64,000 nt of DNA from Chloroflexota bacterium (lineage in GTDB: Bacteria; Chloroflexota; Dehalococcoidia; Lucifugimonadales; UBA3495), in the NCBI GenBank assembly GCA_026710825.1, contig JAPOQH010000131.1:38039-102038 (forward strand). The letters are read 5' to 3'. Below, one piece after another: positions 17,174 through 27,500 of this stretch (its first letter is position 1; each line of letters begins with the position of its first letter). The notes beneath the pieces are model-generated. The model ran no database searches and was not told the DNA's origin. It was given only the letters and a program-made list of their open reading frames with translations. The position numbers and the translations under genes were made by a program.

Positions 17174-18622
17174 CTACGCGAACTGGTATTCCCTGGTGGA
17201 CCCGATCATGCGCAGCGCGTTCAGTATCACCGATTCAGCGTCGGCGCCGTTTTCGAGCATTTCCGCAGCCTGCGCTACCAGCGCCGTGCGGTTGTCATCC
17301 CGCAACACCACGTGGCCCAGGAGTTCCAGGCACCCATCCACGATGCCGTTGGCATCCATAGTCGGCCCCCGGCTGGTCAACGCGTCAACCATGCTTCGGA
17401 CGCCGGAATGTTCGACATTGCCCAGTTCGTCGGCCACGAAGTTGATGCGTTCCACCATGCTACCGCTGTCGATCCATTCCTTGCCCGTGTGCCAGCCTTC
17501 CACCGACGGCGGGTTCAGCAGATCCTGGTTCATGTACCGGCATTCCAGCGCCGTGTCCATCACGCCGGCGCGGGGGAATTTCAGGTCGCCCACCAGGTGC
17601 AGCGTGCCGACCACGACCTCAGCGGGGCTCTTGACCCTGGCAAACCGCGCCGTTTCCGACTTGAAGAAATCCGACGTGAACATCGTCCTCAGCATGGACC
17701 GAATGTCGTAACCCGACCGGAAATACTCGGCCTCCAAGATGGCGATGGCTTCGGGATCCGCCGGCGGCGTACTCTGCCACGCGGGAACCTGCACATCGTC
17801 CGCCACGAAGAAGTTGTACATGTGCCGGCTGATGAACCGTGCCGTCGATGGCTGACGGCAGATTATCTCGATGATGTCGTCCCCGTTGAAGTTGCCGGTC
17901 TCTCCCAGGAAGGTCTTTTCGCCGTCGTCATGGTCGTCCGGATCGTAACGGAACAGCCACGGCGTCTTGCCGAACGGGATGCTCGCCACGTTATCATCGT
18001 CGATGGTCCAGCCGGTGAACGCCCGGGCCGCCTCCTGCACGTCATCCTCGGTGTAGTTCTCCTTGCCGTCCATCCCGACGCCCATGGAGAACAGTTCCAG
18101 CAACTCCCGGCCCCAGTTCTCGTTGATGGCGTCCTTGTGGTTGAAGTTATTGTCCAGCCAGAAAATCATCGCCGGATCACGAGCCAGCCGTTCCAACAAT
18201 GGCTGGAAGCTGCCCAGTCCGTGCTCGCGAAACAGGTCGATCTGGTTCAGCATGGTCTTTTCGTGCAGCACCTTCGCCAACCCCGTGGCGAAGACACCGT
18301 GCCAGAACAGCGCGACCTTTTCCTGCAAAGGCCTCGTAGCGGCGTTGCCGTTCATGCGGAAGACCGTTTCGGTGAGCGCGCCTTCGATGTTGCGGCTTTC
18401 CTTCCAGTCGATGTAGTACCGCTCGATGATGTCCTCATCCAAGCCCGGCTGCGCCTCAGGGTGCAGCAGCCATTCCACGGTGGCGTCGTATCCCCACGAA
18501 CAATACTTGTCCAATTCCGCCGGCGTCGCGCCGAAGCCGGCGCGCCGCAGCAGGTGGGCGATCAGCGCCCGGTCGTTAGTTTGGGTGTCATTCGGGTGGG
18601 TGTTGCCGCCAACCATAGTCAT
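17174..18622 (-). CDS. DUF1800 family protein
   Basis: 482 residues. LLRRAGFGATPAELD near residue 27 and the later WGRELLELFSMGVG are the signature segments of DUF1800. Then comes the Y-T-E-x-D-V-Q-E-A-A-R-A-F-T-G-W box near residue 187, and NPPSVEGWHTG near residue 378. Members are usually exported and encoded beside a DUF1501 protein; here no DUF1501 gene is adjacent and no signal peptide is evident. Function unknown. The start at 18622 leaves the region 18623-18912 as a divergent promoter zone with the MFS gene. Confidence 0.85.
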   Translation of the reverse strand: MTMVGGNTHPNDTQTNDRALIAHLLRRAGFGATPAELDKYCSWGYDATVEWLLHPEAQPGLDEDIIERYYIDWKESRNIEGALTETVFRMNGNAATRPLQEKVALFWHGVFATGLAKVLHEKTMLNQIDLFREHGLGSFQPLLERLARDPAMIFWLDNNFNHKDAINENWGRELLELFSMGVGMDGKENYTEDDVQEAARAFTGWTIDDDNVASIPFGKTPWLFRYDPDDHDDGEKTFLGETGNFNGDDIIEIICRQPSTARFISRHMYNFFVADDVQVPAWQSTPPADPEAIAILEAEYFRSGYDIRSMLRTMFTSDFFKSETARFARVKSPAEVVVGTLHLVGDLKFPRAGVMDTALECRYMNQDLLNPPSVEGWHTGKEWIDSGSMVERINFVADELGNVEHSGVRSMVDALTSRGPTMDANGIVDGCLELLGHVVLRDDNRTALVAQAAEMLENGADAESVILNALRMIGSTREYQFA

Positions 18623-18912
18623 CAGAACAGCCTCGAATTTGCATCAACTGCGCCGTCGGCGCTCCTGAGTCGCAGTGTACTTTGGCAAATCATACCACAG
18701 GCATCCGACCGCTCCGCTTTGGAACCCTGCTCTGATCCCGGCGCGAGCAGCCAAATTCGACGCGGCGTGTCGCCATTGACAACCCCATGCGGCCGGCGCA
18801 CTATGTTGCGGCCCCGGTCCTCGCGTACGCTGACTTTTCTGGCACATTGCCATCCGCGATCCGGGTTCGAGGTACATTCATTTTCGGCATACGATTCCCG
18901 CGCCTGCACACG

Positions 18913-20145
18913 ATGGATTCGTGGATAGCGTACCGCGATTTCCGATTTCTGTGGTTCGGCAATTTCTTCGCATTTACCGGCCAATGGCTCCAACTCCTGA
19001 GCATCGGATGGCTGGTCAAGGAACTATCCGCCGGATCGAGCGTGGGCGGATTGTTGGTCCTGTCCGCCAGCGCCCTCAACACCCTTCCCGGTCTGGTGGT
19101 GAACCCGCTCACCGGAGTGCTGGGGGACCGGCTTGATCGGCGAAAACTCGCCATCGTGGTCCAGTCCGTCGCGGCCGCGTTGGCGCTTTGTTTCGCGTTC
19201 CTGGTCGACACCGACTACATCCGTGCCTGGCACGCGTACGCTTACGTCCTGGTATCGGGTTCCTGCCTCGCCATCACCCAGCCGTTACAACAGGTGATGA
19301 TCTCCAACACGGTGCCCCGCGGAGCCTTGACCAATGCCTACGCCATCAACACGCTGACCGTCACCGGCACCCGCATATTCGGGCCGTTCGTGGGCGGCAT
19401 TCTGATCGCCAGCATCGGCTTTTTCTGGAATTTCGCGTTGGAGGCTGCGCTGTACCTGGGCGTCGTTCTGATGCTCATACGGATGCGCACCCCATACGTG
19501 TCCAACGTGTCAAACGAGTCCGCCGGGCCGCGACGGCGCATCACCCCCATCGCCGATATCCGCGACGGTTTGCGGCATCTGTGGCGCGAACAGCGTGAAG
19601 TCCTGCATATCGCCCTGCTTTCCGTGGTCCCGAACACCATCCTTCATCCCCTGTGGTTCCTGCTGCCCCTGTTCACGGTTGAGGTCTTGCAGGCCCACGC
19701 TGATATGGGCGGCTACCTGTTGGCGATCACCGGCGTGGGCGGACTCATCTCCACGTTGTGCATAGCCACCTGGGGGTTCCCCACCAAGCGCGGCCGCATC
19801 CTGTTCGCCACCACGATCCTGGGATCTCTGAGCACCATGCTCTTCTCGCAGTGTTCATGGCTCTGGGCCGCGTTCACGGTGCTGGCCGTCATGTCGTTTT
19901 TCCAGGCCTACTTCCGCACCACCGCGGGCACGCTGGTGCTGACTATTGTTCCCGACCAGTATCGGGCCCGAACCATGGCCCTCCTGGCTTACGAGCGATC
20001 ATCCCTCATCGGTGTGAGCGTCGCCGTGGGTGTCCTCGCCGACTTCACCGACGCATCCATAGCGATACTTGCCATCGGGCTCCTGGGACTCAGCATGACC
20101 CTGGCATGCCTGGCGACCCTGCCCCGGGTGCGTGCCCTGAGTTAG
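18913..20145 (+). CDS. MFS transporter, enterobactin-exporter-like (first of tandem pair)
   Basis: About 410 residues with 10-12 hydrophobic segments. It opens DSWIAYRDFRFLWFGNFF, typical of the MFS_3/EntS group, and has a loop-2 motif GVLGDRLDRRKL. It is paralogous to the next gene along its whole length. The ATG at 18913 has no ribosome site. CGAGG at 18868-18872 stands 7 bases before an ATT at 18880, in frame, and similarity to the paralog (FPRLHT) begins before the ATG, so translation may start upstream. The exported substrate is unknown. Confidence 0.85.
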   Translation: MDSWIAYRDFRFLWFGNFFAFTGQWLQLLSIGWLVKELSAGSSVGGLLVLSASALNTLPGLVVNPLTGVLGDRLDRRKLAIVVQSVAAALALCFAFLVDTDYIRAWHAYAYVLVSGSCLAITQPLQQVMISNTVPRGALTNAYAINTLTVTGTRIFGPFVGGILIASIGFFWNFALEAALYLGVVLMLIRMRTPYVSNVSNESAGPRRRITPIADIRDGLRHLWREQREVLHIALLSVVPNTILHPLWFLLPLFTVEVLQAHADMGGYLLAITGVGGLISTLCIATWGFPTKRGRILFATTILGSLSTMLFSQCSWLWAAFTVLAVMSFFQAYFRTTAGTLVLTIVPDQYRARTMALLAYERSSLIGVSVAVGVLADFTDASIAILAIGLLGLSMTLACLATLPRVRALS

Positions 20146-20248
20146 CCACCTGCACTCGCGGGTACCGTGCGGGTCAGCGGATCGGATCGCGCCGTGATGC
20201 GCATATAATTGACAGCCCGTTTCATCGCATAAATAAAGAGGCAACGAG

Positions 20249-21502
20249 ATATTCCGGAGAGCGCGTTTTCCGCGCCTGCATACCCTGGACGCCTGGCTGG
20301 GCTACCGCGACTATCGCCTGCTTTGGTGCGGCAACTTTTTCGCCAACAGCGCCCAGTGGCTCCAACTGCTCAGCGTCGGCTGGCTGGTCCGCGAACTGGC
20401 CGAAGGTTCAGCCGTGGCCGGACTGCTGGTCGTCACGGTCGGAGGGATCAACACCCTTCCGGGCCTGGTAGTGGGACCCTGGGGCGGCGTCCTAAGCGAC
20501 CGTTTCGACCGTCGCCGGCTGGTCATAGCCTTCCAGTTGATCATGGCCGGACTGGCTTTCAGCTTCGCGTTGCTGGTGCTGTCGGATCGGGTGACGGTCT
20601 GGCATGCGTACCTCTACGTCATCCTGGCCGGCGTTTGCCACTCCATGGCTCAGCCCATGCGCCAGGCCCTCATCGCGGCCACCGTTCCCCGGGACATGCT
20701 GGGCAACGCCCTTGCCGCCAACGTGCTCACCATCACCGGCACACGCATATTTGGTCCTTTCTTCGGCGGCATTCTCATCTTCACCCTGGGGTTCTTCTGG
20801 AATTTCACCATCGAGGCAAGCCTCTATCTGGCCAACGTGATGATGCTTTTGCCGATGCGTACTCCCTACTATCAGCAGGGCGACGCACGCGCGCGCGGTT
20901 CCGCCATCGCCAACATGGTGGAGGGGATTCGATACGTGTGGAGCGGCGAGCGGGCCATATTCCAGATGATGCTGCTGTCAATCATCCCCAACATCATCCT
21001 CCATCCCACCTGGTTCCTGCTGCCCGTGTTCACCACCGACGTGCTCATGCGGGATGCCGACGTCGGCGGATACCTCCTGGCGGTGACCGGCATCGGCGGT
21101 TTCCTGGCGGCGCTGTTCATGGCGACCTTTGGCTTCGTGTTCGACAAGGGCAAGGTGGTCCTGGGCGCAGCGGCAGTGAGTTCAATCACCTGCCTGTTGT
21201 TCGCCTTCTCGCACCTGCTGGCGCTGGCATTCATCGTCATCGCCGCCATGGCGTTCAGCCAGGCAGTTTTCCGCACCGCCCGCGGCACACTCATACAAAC
21301 CCTGGCGCCTGACCGATTGCGTGGCCGCCTCACCAGTCTCCAGAGCTTCGACCGGGGATTCCTGGTCGTCGCCAGCCTCGGCGTGGGGACCCTGTCCGAC
21401 GAAACATCTCCGGTAACGGCGATAGCCATCGTCGGGGTGCTGGGTCTGGTGCTGTCCCTGGTATGCGCCGCCTCGCTGGGTCGGGTGCGGCAACTGCCAT
21501 GA
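20249..21502 (+). CDS. MFS transporter (second of tandem pair), non-standard start
   Basis: About 417 residues, similar along its length to the preceding transporter. Between the in-frame stop TAA at 20234-20236 and the first standard start (GTG at 20414) there is no ATG, GTG or TTG, yet this stretch encodes the conserved first membrane helix (DYRLLWCGNFFANSAQW). I placed the start at the ATA at 20249, with AGAGG 7 bases before it; CTG at 20276 or 20285 is possible. A sequencing error or a decayed start codon would also explain it. Loop motif GVLSDRFDRRRL is intact. Confidence 0.75.
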   Translation: MFRRARFPRLHTLDAWLGYRDYRLLWCGNFFANSAQWLQLLSVGWLVRELAEGSAVAGLLVVTVGGINTLPGLVVGPWGGVLSDRFDRRRLVIAFQLIMAGLAFSFALLVLSDRVTVWHAYLYVILAGVCHSMAQPMRQALIAATVPRDMLGNALAANVLTITGTRIFGPFFGGILIFTLGFFWNFTIEASLYLANVMMLLPMRTPYYQQGDARARGSAIANMVEGIRYVWSGERAIFQMMLLSIIPNIILHPTWFLLPVFTTDVLMRDADVGGYLLAVTGIGGFLAALFMATFGFVFDKGKVVLGAAAVSSITCLLFAFSHLLALAFIVIAAMAFSQAVFRTARGTLIQTLAPDRLRGRLTSLQSFDRGFLVVASLGVGTLSDETSPVTAIAIVGVLGLVLSLVCAASLGRVRQLP

Positions 21503-21617
21503 TCGCGCCGGCTCCCAGCGATATTCGGCGCACACGGGCCAAAAGCCTGATTTGCGAGTATGATATTAGAGCACTCCTTGAATTATCCCGCCGTGGGGTA
21601 AAGCCGGCCGGGGCGAC

Positions 21618-23129
21618 TTGATACAGCGGATCGCAACCAGCAGTGCCTATAAGTGGTGGAACTTCTGGACCATCGCACTGGGCACGTTCTTCTCTGTCGT
21701 TGACCACGGCAGTGTTCTCATCGCGCTGCCCGGAATTGAATCTCACTTCGATGCCACGCTGGAATCCGTCCAGTGGGTGGTGATCTCCTACGCCCTGGTA
21801 ATCAGCGTTCTTCTCCTGCCCATGGGCCGCTTGGGGGATGTGGTCGGACGCCGTCGGGTGTACATAACCGGGACGGCAATCTTCGTAGTCGCATCTCTCG
21901 CCGCCACCTTTGCTCCAACCCTGGAATTCTTGATCGCAATGCGCGTCTGCAAGGGTATCGGCGCCGGCATGGTGCAGGGCTGCGGCATGGGCATGATGCT
22001 CGCCGCATTCACCGACGCGGAACGAGGCAAGGCGCTGGGCACCCACCTGAGCGTGGTGGGACTGGGGGCCATCGCGGGGCCCGCCATGGGCGGCTTCCTG
22101 GTTGCGTGGTTGGGCTGGCAATCCGTCTTTTTCGTCAACGTCCCCGCGGGGTGCATAGTCCTAGTCCTGTCCTGGTTCCTTCTGGAGCGCGGTCCTGCCG
22201 TCGGAGGCAGCGAACGACCGCGCAGCTCCGCATTTGACTGGATCGGCGCTGCCACGTCCGGAATCATCCTGCTGGTTCTGCTACTGGTGGTCGGAAACGG
22301 AAACAGCCTGGGCTGGCTGTCTGCGCCGGTCATCGTCGGAGCCGCTGTGGTAGCCATCCTGATGGGCGTCTTCGTCTGGTGGGAGTTGAAAACCGCAGCG
22401 CCGATGTTGGATTTGAGGCTGTTCGCCGACCGCGTGTTTGGCATCGGAGCCGCATCCGCCTGGTTGTCCTTCTTCGGAACCTCAGCGGCTCGCTTCCTGA
22501 TGCCGTTCTATCTGCAACGCGTCCTGGGGTATGCGCCGGAGCAGGTGGGACTGATGATGATCCCGGCGGCCCTGTGCATGGTTATCCTGGGTCCGCCCAG
22601 CGGACGGCTGTCCGACCGGTTCGGCTGGCACGTGTTCACCGTGGTCGGCCTCTCCATGAGCGCGGCCGGCGCCCTTTTGCTGGCCTTCGCACTGCAAGAA
22701 CGGTCAGCGGTGTGGTTTGTTATCGCCACCATGATGCTGCAGAGCTCGGGGAACGCCGTGTTCAACTCCCCCAATAGCAGCAGCATCATCAGCGTGGTCG
22801 ACCGCAGCCGCTACGGCGTGGTGTCCGCGCTCACACAACTCATACGCAATTCGGCCAATGTGGTCAGCGTGGCCGTTTCCACCACCATCGTGGTTTCCAC
22901 CATGGCAACCTACGGCGTGGAGCCCAAGCTGGAGGCCGTGGATCCCAGCGTCGCCACCGCGTTCGTGGCGGGATTGCGGTGGGCTTACCTGGCCATGGGC
23001 TGCGCGGTGGGAACCGGCGTTGTCATATCCATCTACCGGGCTATTACGTCCAGGCGCCCGACCCAGCCGGCTGCGCCAGTCCAGCCTGCCGAGCCGTCGC
23101 CGTCAGCCAGCGGCAACGGCGACGACTAG
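21618..23129 (+). CDS. MFS drug transporter, DHA2 (EmrB/QacA-like, 14-helix)
   Basis: 503 residues, long enough for 14 membrane helices. Seen: the first helix with SVVDHGSVLIALPGIESHF, motif A as GRLGDVVGRRRVY near residue 72, and motif C as GLGAIAGPAMGGFLVAW near residue 151. A proton-driven exporter of toxic organic compounds is the family role. It starts at a TTG at 21618 preceded by a GGGGCG stretch. It follows the MFS pair by about 115 bp but belongs to a different subfamily. Confidence 0.9.
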   Translation: MIQRIATSSAYKWWNFWTIALGTFFSVVDHGSVLIALPGIESHFDATLESVQWVVISYALVISVLLLPMGRLGDVVGRRRVYITGTAIFVVASLAATFAPTLEFLIAMRVCKGIGAGMVQGCGMGMMLAAFTDAERGKALGTHLSVVGLGAIAGPAMGGFLVAWLGWQSVFFVNVPAGCIVLVLSWFLLERGPAVGGSERPRSSAFDWIGAATSGIILLVLLLVVGNGNSLGWLSAPVIVGAAVVAILMGVFVWWELKTAAPMLDLRLFADRVFGIGAASAWLSFFGTSAARFLMPFYLQRVLGYAPEQVGLMMIPAALCMVILGPPSGRLSDRFGWHVFTVVGLSMSAAGALLLAFALQERSAVWFVIATMMLQSSGNAVFNSPNSSSIISVVDRSRYGVVSALTQLIRNSANVVSVAVSTTIVVSTMATYGVEPKLEAVDPSVATAFVAGLRWAYLAMGCAVGTGVVISIYRAITSRRPTQPAAPVQPAEPSPSASGNGDD

Positions 23130-23140
23130 CAACCCTGCGC

Positions 23141-24181
23141 TCAGACGAAGCGCGGCATCACCTCTTTGGCGAACAGTTCCATGGATTTGAGCTGCTTGCT
23201 TTGATCCAACCCGCCGAACGCGAAGTTGCAGCCCAGGTACCGCACTCCGGCATCGTACAGTTCCTGGATCTTGGCGGCGCACTGGTCAGGCGAACCGATG
23301 AACGCGCGGTTTTCCGCCAGATACTCGTAGCTGGGCGGTAGTTCGGTGCGCCGGTTGAGATAATCCGCCATCGACTCATACACCTCGCTTCCCACCGAGA
23401 ATTCACGGCGCCAGGTGTTGATGTCCAGCGTCCAGTTCAGCGCATCGCGCGCCTCCCGGTGCGCTTGCTCCTCGGTTTCGGCGACGTAGAAGTATCGGAA
23501 AAACGGCACGTCCGAGGCGGTCACTCCGTGCCCAGCCTGTTCGGACAGCTGCAAAAATCGTTTCAACAGGTCGACCGCGTCGGTGGTATCCAACACCACG
23601 CCGACTATCAGGCGCCGCCCGGTGGAGGCCACGAAATCCAGGGACTCCAGGCTCCGAGTGGCTGCCACGTACACCGGGGGGTGCGGGTCCTGCAAAGGCG
23701 TCGGCACCAGGTTCACGTTTTTAGCGGTGTGGAACTCGCCCTCAAACGTATAGTCGCGGTTGGTCCACAGAGCCTCGACCATCTGGATGGTTTCGCGGTA
23801 CCGCGCCTGGCTCTCGGCGTGGTCTATGCCAAAATTCGCGTATTCCGACGATGCAGCGCCCCTGCCGAAGCCCACGTCCAGCCGGCCATCACTGAGCATG
23901 TCCAGCGTTGCCGTATCCTCGGCCAGCCTCACCGGGTGATGGAGCGGCGGAATCAGCACCGCGGTCCCGAGCCGGATCCGATCGGTCCTGGCCGCGATGT
24001 TGCTCGCAATGATGAGCGAAGACGCTCCAAGACCGTACCGGGTAAAGTGGTGCTCGGCCAGCCAGATCGCCTTGAACCCGAGCTCTTCGCCCACGGTCGC
24101 CTGCTCGGTCAAATCCGAGTACAGACCCTTCGGCGTATATTGTTCAGGCCAGGGTATATGAGAAAAAAGGGCAAAGTCCAT
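23141..24181 (-). CDS. LLM-class flavin-dependent monooxygenase (luciferase-like)
   Basis: 346 residues of the bacterial luciferase/F420 TIM-barrel fold. Visible: MDFALFSHIPWPEQ at the N-terminus, KAIWLAEHHFTRYG near residue 46 with the conserved His pair, LGTAVLIPPLHHPVRLAEDTA, and the GRLDVGFGRGAASSEY segment. It uses FMN or F420 to oxidise an unknown organic substrate. The ATG at 24181 has GGAGAG 5 bases upstream; the longer open frame upstream to 24277 is rejected. Large families of this type are a trait of some marine Chloroflexota. Confidence 0.89.
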   Translation of the reverse strand: MDFALFSHIPWPEQYTPKGLYSDLTEQATVGEELGFKAIWLAEHHFTRYGLGASSLIIASNIAARTDRIRLGTAVLIPPLHHPVRLAEDTATLDMLSDGRLDVGFGRGAASSEYANFGIDHAESQARYRETIQMVEALWTNRDYTFEGEFHTAKNVNLVPTPLQDPHPPVYVAATRSLESLDFVASTGRRLIVGVVLDTTDAVDLLKRFLQLSEQAGHGVTASDVPFFRYFYVAETEEQAHREARDALNWTLDINTWRREFSVGSEVYESMADYLNRRTELPPSYEYLAENRAFIGSPDQCAAKIQELYDAGVRYLGCNFAFGGLDQSKQLKSMELFAKEVMPRFV

Positions 24182-24515
24182 GTAGCTCTCCTGGTTTACG
24201 TGTGGAGGGCGAGTGTACACACCGGCCCGTCTCAATTTCAAACTCCGTTCACGTCCGCAATCTTCATAATCGCTCAATACTCAGGGAATATGGTGGCCAG
24301 AGCCTGCCGTCAGTCTCGGATTTCAAACACGCTGGATTACATATCGAACGTTAACCCTTGTATTGGCCGGCGACGAAATCGCTATACGGTGATGTCTGTC
24401 GTAGAATCATTGCTCGGAAACCGTCTGTTATCATTAAATCCCGCCTATTTTATGGCATGGATATGATGGAAAACTTCATCCACAGTTGACCCCGTAACCA
24501 ATCGCAGGAGCAACA
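24182..24515. other. intergenic region between divergent LLM and RND genes
   Basis: 334 bp, noticeably more AT-rich than its flanks in the RND-proximal half. For the leftward gene there is a candidate promoter: TTGAAA (complement of 24236-24241) and TACACT (complement of 24212-24217) with an 18-bp spacer. For the RND gene I see only the ribosome site GGAG at 24507-24510 and no convincing promoter. No RNA gene was recognised. Confidence 0.5.
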
Positions 24516-27500
24516 TTGACCTTCCTGACTGAACTAGCACTGCGCCGCAAGTCGGTCACAGTGATGGCGATGGTCCTGCTGCTGGCGGCGGGTGTTTTTT
24601 CCTACAACCAACTGCGCCAGGAGCTTTTCCCCGAAATCAGCTTTTCCATCGTTTACGTCGTCACGACGTACCAGCAGGGCGACCCGTCCACCGTCGCCAA
24701 CGATGTGACTGCCAAGGTTGAAGACGTCATCATAGGGATGTCCGACCTGGACAAGACCACCTCCATTTCCACTGGCAATTTGTCCCTGGTCACGGCGAAT
24801 TTCGTACCCGGCTCGGACGTTGACGACGCGGAGGAAGAGATCAGGAGCCGCGTGAGTGGCCTCATCCTGCCGGACAACGCGGGAGAACCCTTTGTCATTC
24901 GGCTGTCCTCCGACATCTTCCCTGTCATGCTCCTTACCGTCAGCGGGCAGCAGGACATTCCCACCCTGCGTCGCATTACGGACGATGAAATCATTCCGCG
25001 CCTTGAGGGCGTCAGCGGCGTCTACGACGTAAGGGTGGACGGCGGCGTCTCGGAGCGCGTTTCCGTGATCGTCGACCCGGCCCGCACCAACGAACACAAC
25101 CTCACCATCCAGGATGTGGTCAATGCTGTCGCCGGCAACGCCATCGACCTCAACGCCGGCACTCTGACCACCGATGAGCGCTCCATAGGGCTGCGGGCTT
25201 TCCAGGGTTATGCCAACCTCGATTCGATCCGCAGTTTGCCGGTGGGGTACACGAGGAATTCGGGAAGCCCGGTCGCAGGCGCTTCTACTGTCACACCCGT
25301 ACTGCTCTCCGATGTCGCCACCGTAACCATTGACACGCCTGAGTCCGCGACCATCTCGCGCACCAACGGCCAGCCGAGCCTGTCGCTGGAGGTGCTGCGG
25401 TTGCCGGATGGGAACACCATCGAGTTGACCCGGGAACTCGTCGCGGTAATCGACGACCTTGACCTGCCGGCGGGCGTGCAGATCGACATCCTCTACAACG
25501 ATGGCCCCTCGCTGGAGGAACAGCTGGTCAACGTGGTAGGTCAAGGCGGGCTAGGGTTCGTCATCGCCGTGTTCGCCATATTCCTGTTCCTGCTGCAGCT
25601 CCGTCCCACCGCGATACGGGGCATCCTGAATACCCTGCGCCCCACCCTGATCACCGCCATCTCGATACCGTTGAGTGTGATGATCACCATGCTGGTCATG
25701 GCGGTGTCCGACTGGTCGCTGAACTTCATGAGCCTGGCCGGTCTGGCCATCGCGGTCGGTCGGATCGTGGACGACAGCATCGTGGTCTTGGAAAACATCT
25801 ATCGCCACCTGCAGGTGGGATCGCAACGATTGCCCACCAGCGGCGCCGAGACTTTCTCGTACCGGTTGGCTCCTTTGGGCGATAATCCTCGCCTGGCGGC
25901 GGCCATACGCGGCACCAGGGAGGTGGGCCCGGCCATCCTGGCGTCGACGCTGACGACTGTTGCCGTATTCCTGCCGCTGGGGTTCATCCCGGGCATAGTG
26001 GGAGAATTCTTCCTGCCCTTTGCCCAGACCGTTTGCGTCTCTCTCCTGGCTTCCACGCTTATTGCGCTCACGGTGGTGCCGGTCCTGGCGTCCATGCTGT
26101 TGCGCCAGGGAGACATGGCCGATGAGGACGACACGGTCGTGGAGGACACCTGGCTCCAGCGGATTTACACGCCGATCCTGCGATGGGCGCTCAACCACCC
26201 ATTGTTGACGGTTCTTGGCTGTATCGCAGCCGTCGCCGCCAGCCTGCCGCTGTTGATCATCCTTCCCATCACCCTGTTCTCGTCGGGCGAGGCGGAGTCG
26301 ATGAGGATAGATGTGACGATGCCTGAGAACACCGGGCCCACCGCCATGTTCCGTGAGGTGCGCGCCGTAGAACAAGTCCTGGACGAGTATATGGCCGACG
26401 GTTATATCACCGCCTACCAGGGCACCATGGGGGCCACCAGCCAGGAGTTCGGCCCCAGTATCGGCGAGTCCGGTTTCGACGTTGCCGGGTTCTTCCTGGC
26501 CTTGTCAGACGACGTGCCTGCGGATTTCGCGGAACAACTCCGCGAAGCCCTTCCCGACAAGGAAAATGTGGATATCCAGATTTTCGTGGACGAAGCCGGG
26601 CCTCCGCAGTCCGGGATCGAAATCGCGGTGACGGGCAGCAATTTCCAGGCGGTCCAGACGTCTGCGAATACGCTCCTGGAACGAATCGCGCCCCTGGATG
26701 GCGTCGTCAATCTCAAGACCAACGTCAGCGACCTCCGCGAGGAATTGACCTTTGAGGTCGATACCACAGAAGCCGGCCGTTACGGCCTGAATTCCATGAC
26801 GGTCGCCGGCCAGATACGGACCTGGGTTTACGGACACGACGCCGCGGACCTCAATCTGTCCGGTGATACCTATGACGTGGTGGTGCGAGGCAAGAGCGAT
26901 CAGGTGGACGAAATCGTGGAGCTCCAGGCTCTCCCCATTGCCGGAGCATTCGGCGCCGTTCCTCTGGGTTCCATCAGCGACGTGAAGACCACCGTAGGGC
27001 CGTCCGTGGTGACCCATTACGATGGCGACCGTTCCGTAACGATGACCGGCGAAATTGAAGCTCGCGACCCCCAGGCAGTCAGCTCACGAATTAACCGCGT
27101 GATCGCCGATGCCGACTTTCCGCCGGGAGTATCGGTGCAACAGGGTGGGTTCGCCAGCGACATCGAGGAACAGTTCCAGAGTGTCTACATCGCCATGGCC
27201 ATCGGTCTGGCGTTGGTCTATCTGGTTATGGTGGCTACCCTGGGTTCCCTGAGGGATCCTTTCATAGTGGTGCTGAGCATGCCCCTGGCGGTGGTGGGCG
27301 CCCTGATTGCGCTCACCGTAACCGGTCGCGCCCTGAGCCTCCCGTCCATGATGGGCTTCCTTTTCCTGATCGGCATCGTGGTCACCAACGCGATAGTGCT
27401 CATCATCTTTGTGGACCAGTTGCGCTCCCAGGGATTATCCGTGTTGGACGCCATCATGCTGGCCGGTCGCACCCGCCTTCGGCCGATCCTGATGACTGCT

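Noticed and set aside
17114..18928. 604-codon plus-strand frame opposite the DUF1800 gene
   Set aside because: Antisense to a well-supported gene; the composition is low-complexity His/Arg/Val-rich and typical of high-GC shadow frames.
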